Below, piece by piece: positions 4,799 to 5,664 of a stretch of DNA of 5,664 nt (position 1 is the stretch's first letter; the number at the start of each line of letters is the position of its first letter). The position numbers and the translations under genes were made by a program. The stretch is from positions 1-5,664 of the forward strand of contig CAYHIW010000044.1 in NCBI GenBank assembly GCA_964356745.1, written 5' to 3'. The notes beneath the pieces were generated by a model. It was not told where the DNA came from, made no database searches, and worked only from the letters and a program-made list of their open reading frames with translations. This DNA is from CAYHIW01 sp964356745. GTDB lineage: Bacteria > Patescibacteriota > Microgenomatia > UBA1406 > GWC2-37-13.

Positions 4799-5664
4799 AT
4801 GGGTCACATTATTCATATACTTTGTCATACATTAAATAATGACGAAACTCTTCATTATCATACATATGGAAATTTTGCAGCTCGAACGGCTCAAAACATT
4901 ATTAAACACTCCAGTAAATATAAATGCCAAGTTTGGTGTGCGGTAAATAATTTAGACAAAAAAACTGAATTTAAAAAAGGAAGCATCGTTTATAAATTGT
5001 ATCCCGCTAGCACGTTTAACAAACTACTTGAATCATTTTATGGAATCATTTCTTGCCCTCAATTACTTTCTGATATTGGAAGGCTTGATCCTAAAAAAAC
5101 AGTCATCAGCTTTCAAGGAGAGAGAAGCTCTTTAATTCATACCATTTTAAGAACATATCCCAACTATAAATACACGCTCCAATATCATGGATATGGTCAG
5201 CCAAAATGGCTCAACTGGGTAGAAGATCTTTTCCTCGTACCAATAGAGAGGCAGACATTTCCTTTCATTTCACAATTTTTCGTCCACATTCAAGGAAGGA
5301 TTAGATATCTCAAAGACAAAATTCAGATACCTGAAGGAAAAATTTCCTTTCAAAACGTAGGTGTTGATTTTAATAAATTTAAACCTCTCAGTAAGATTAA
5401 GGCACGAAAACAACTCCGTCTCCCTCAAGATGCTTTTATAATACTCTATGTTGGCAGGATGGTTAAAACTAAAGGTATAGATAAAATAGTAAAAGCGTAT
5501 CAAATATTAAAAGAGAGACATAATCATATATACTTAATGCTTATTGGAGGTCAAAAAGAAGATCCTATGTATGCAAAAGCGAAAGTTGTTGCCGACAAAG
5601 TAATTGAAACAATTAATAACGCCGACCTTCCACTTTATTACAATGCGAGCGATGTATACTGTTT
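4799..5664 (+). CDS. GT4-type (GT-B fold) glycosyltransferase, 3' end beyond the window
   Basis: An open frame from ATG 4799 runs 288 codons to the window edge without a stop, so the C-terminus is missing. The N-terminal half (about 1-185) is the acceptor-side Rossmann domain and is weakly conserved; QYHGYGQP (128-135) resembles the region before the second domain in this family. The linker NVGVDFNKFKP (186-196) and the donor domain opening YVGRMVKTKGID (217-228) are classic GT4 signatures, with R220 and K225 expected to bind the donor diphosphate. YYNASDVYC (280-288) is the strand just before the E-x7-E region, which lies outside. It would be a retaining transferase working on the same glycan. 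The start follows the dehydratase stop by 19 bp, with no Shine-Dalgarno (TTTCCTCATTC precedes it). An in-frame TTG at 4763, which would overlap the dehydratase, is a less likely start. No signal peptide is seen. Donor and acceptor are unknown. Confidence 0.9.
   Translation, partial: MGHIIHILCHTLNNDETLHYHTYGNFAARTAQNIIKHSSKYKCQVWCAVNNLDKKTEFKKGSIVYKLYPASTFNKLLESFYGIISCPQLLSDIGRLDPKKTVISFQGERSSLIHTILRTYPNYKYTLQYHGYGQPKWLNWVEDLFLVPIERQTFPFISQFFVHIQGRIRYLKDKIQIPEGKISFQNVGVDFNKFKPLSKIKARKQLRLPQDAFIILYVGRMVKTKGIDKIVKAYQILKERHNHIYLMLIGGQKEDPMYAKAKVVADKVIETINNADLPLYYNASDVYC

Noticed and set aside
5270..5503. Minus-strand open frame opposite the GT4 gene
   Set aside because: The plus-strand frame here encodes the conserved GT4 NVGVD and GR-x(4)-KG motifs, so the minus frame is spurious.
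1..5664. CRISPR arrays, insertion sequences, tRNA/rRNA genes and rho-independent terminators
   Set aside because: No regularly spaced repeats, inverted-repeat-flanked transposase, tRNA-like cloverleaf or GC-rich hairpin with a T run was seen on reading; nearly all the sequence is accounted for by coding frames.

Overview
The window is a piece of a bacterial surface-polysaccharide (capsule, exopolysaccharide or O-antigen type) locus. It is AT-rich by eye, and arginine is written mostly with AGA/CGA codons. TGA is a normal stop: it ends four of the five complete genes, so codes that reassign TGA (Mycoplasma, Gracilibacteria/SR1 types) are excluded. No gene start has a recognisable Shine-Dalgarno sequence. 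Two gene starts instead have a perfect TATAAT hexamer 8 to 10 bases before the ATG, as expected for leaderless or near-leaderless transcripts. This would fit an uncultivated low-GC lineage such as Patescibacteria/CPR, but that placement is inference, because nothing here is a taxonomic marker.

Layout: bases 1-80 hold the start of a minus-strand sugar-1-phosphate nucleotidyltransferase, probably glucose-1-phosphate cytidylyltransferase-like, which runs off the left edge. An 18-bp divergent gap (81-98) carries a TATA palindrome that offers -10 boxes to both strands. Six genes then follow on the plus strand, tightly packed: two tandem paralogous GT-A glycosyltransferases (99-1163 and 1160-2158, ATGA overlap), a SAM-dependent methyltransferase (2162-2785), an extended-SDR NAD-dependent epimerase/reductase (2775 or 2787 to 3719), a soluble CapD/PseB/WbpM-like NDP-sugar 4,6-dehydratase (3739-4779), and a GT4 glycosyltransferase (4799 onward) that runs off the right edge. 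The last of these is incomplete.

Working together: the dehydratase probably makes an NDP-4-keto-6-deoxy (acetamido) sugar, and the neighbouring SDR could reduce or epimerise it. The two GT2 enzymes and the GT4 enzyme would add sugars to a lipid-linked or nascent glycan, and the methyltransferase may methylate a sugar or cap the chain. The exact sugars cannot be read from sequence. No flippase, polymerase, initiating transferase, RNA gene, mobile element, CRISPR array or convincing terminator is visible. No gap between genes exceeds about 20 bases.

The genes themselves belong to familiar families. The points most worth a second look are the promoter-at-the-start-codon architecture without Shine-Dalgarno sites, the tandem GT2 duplication, and the Met-for-Tyr catalytic position of the dehydratase. 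I see no clear evidence of an undescribed system.
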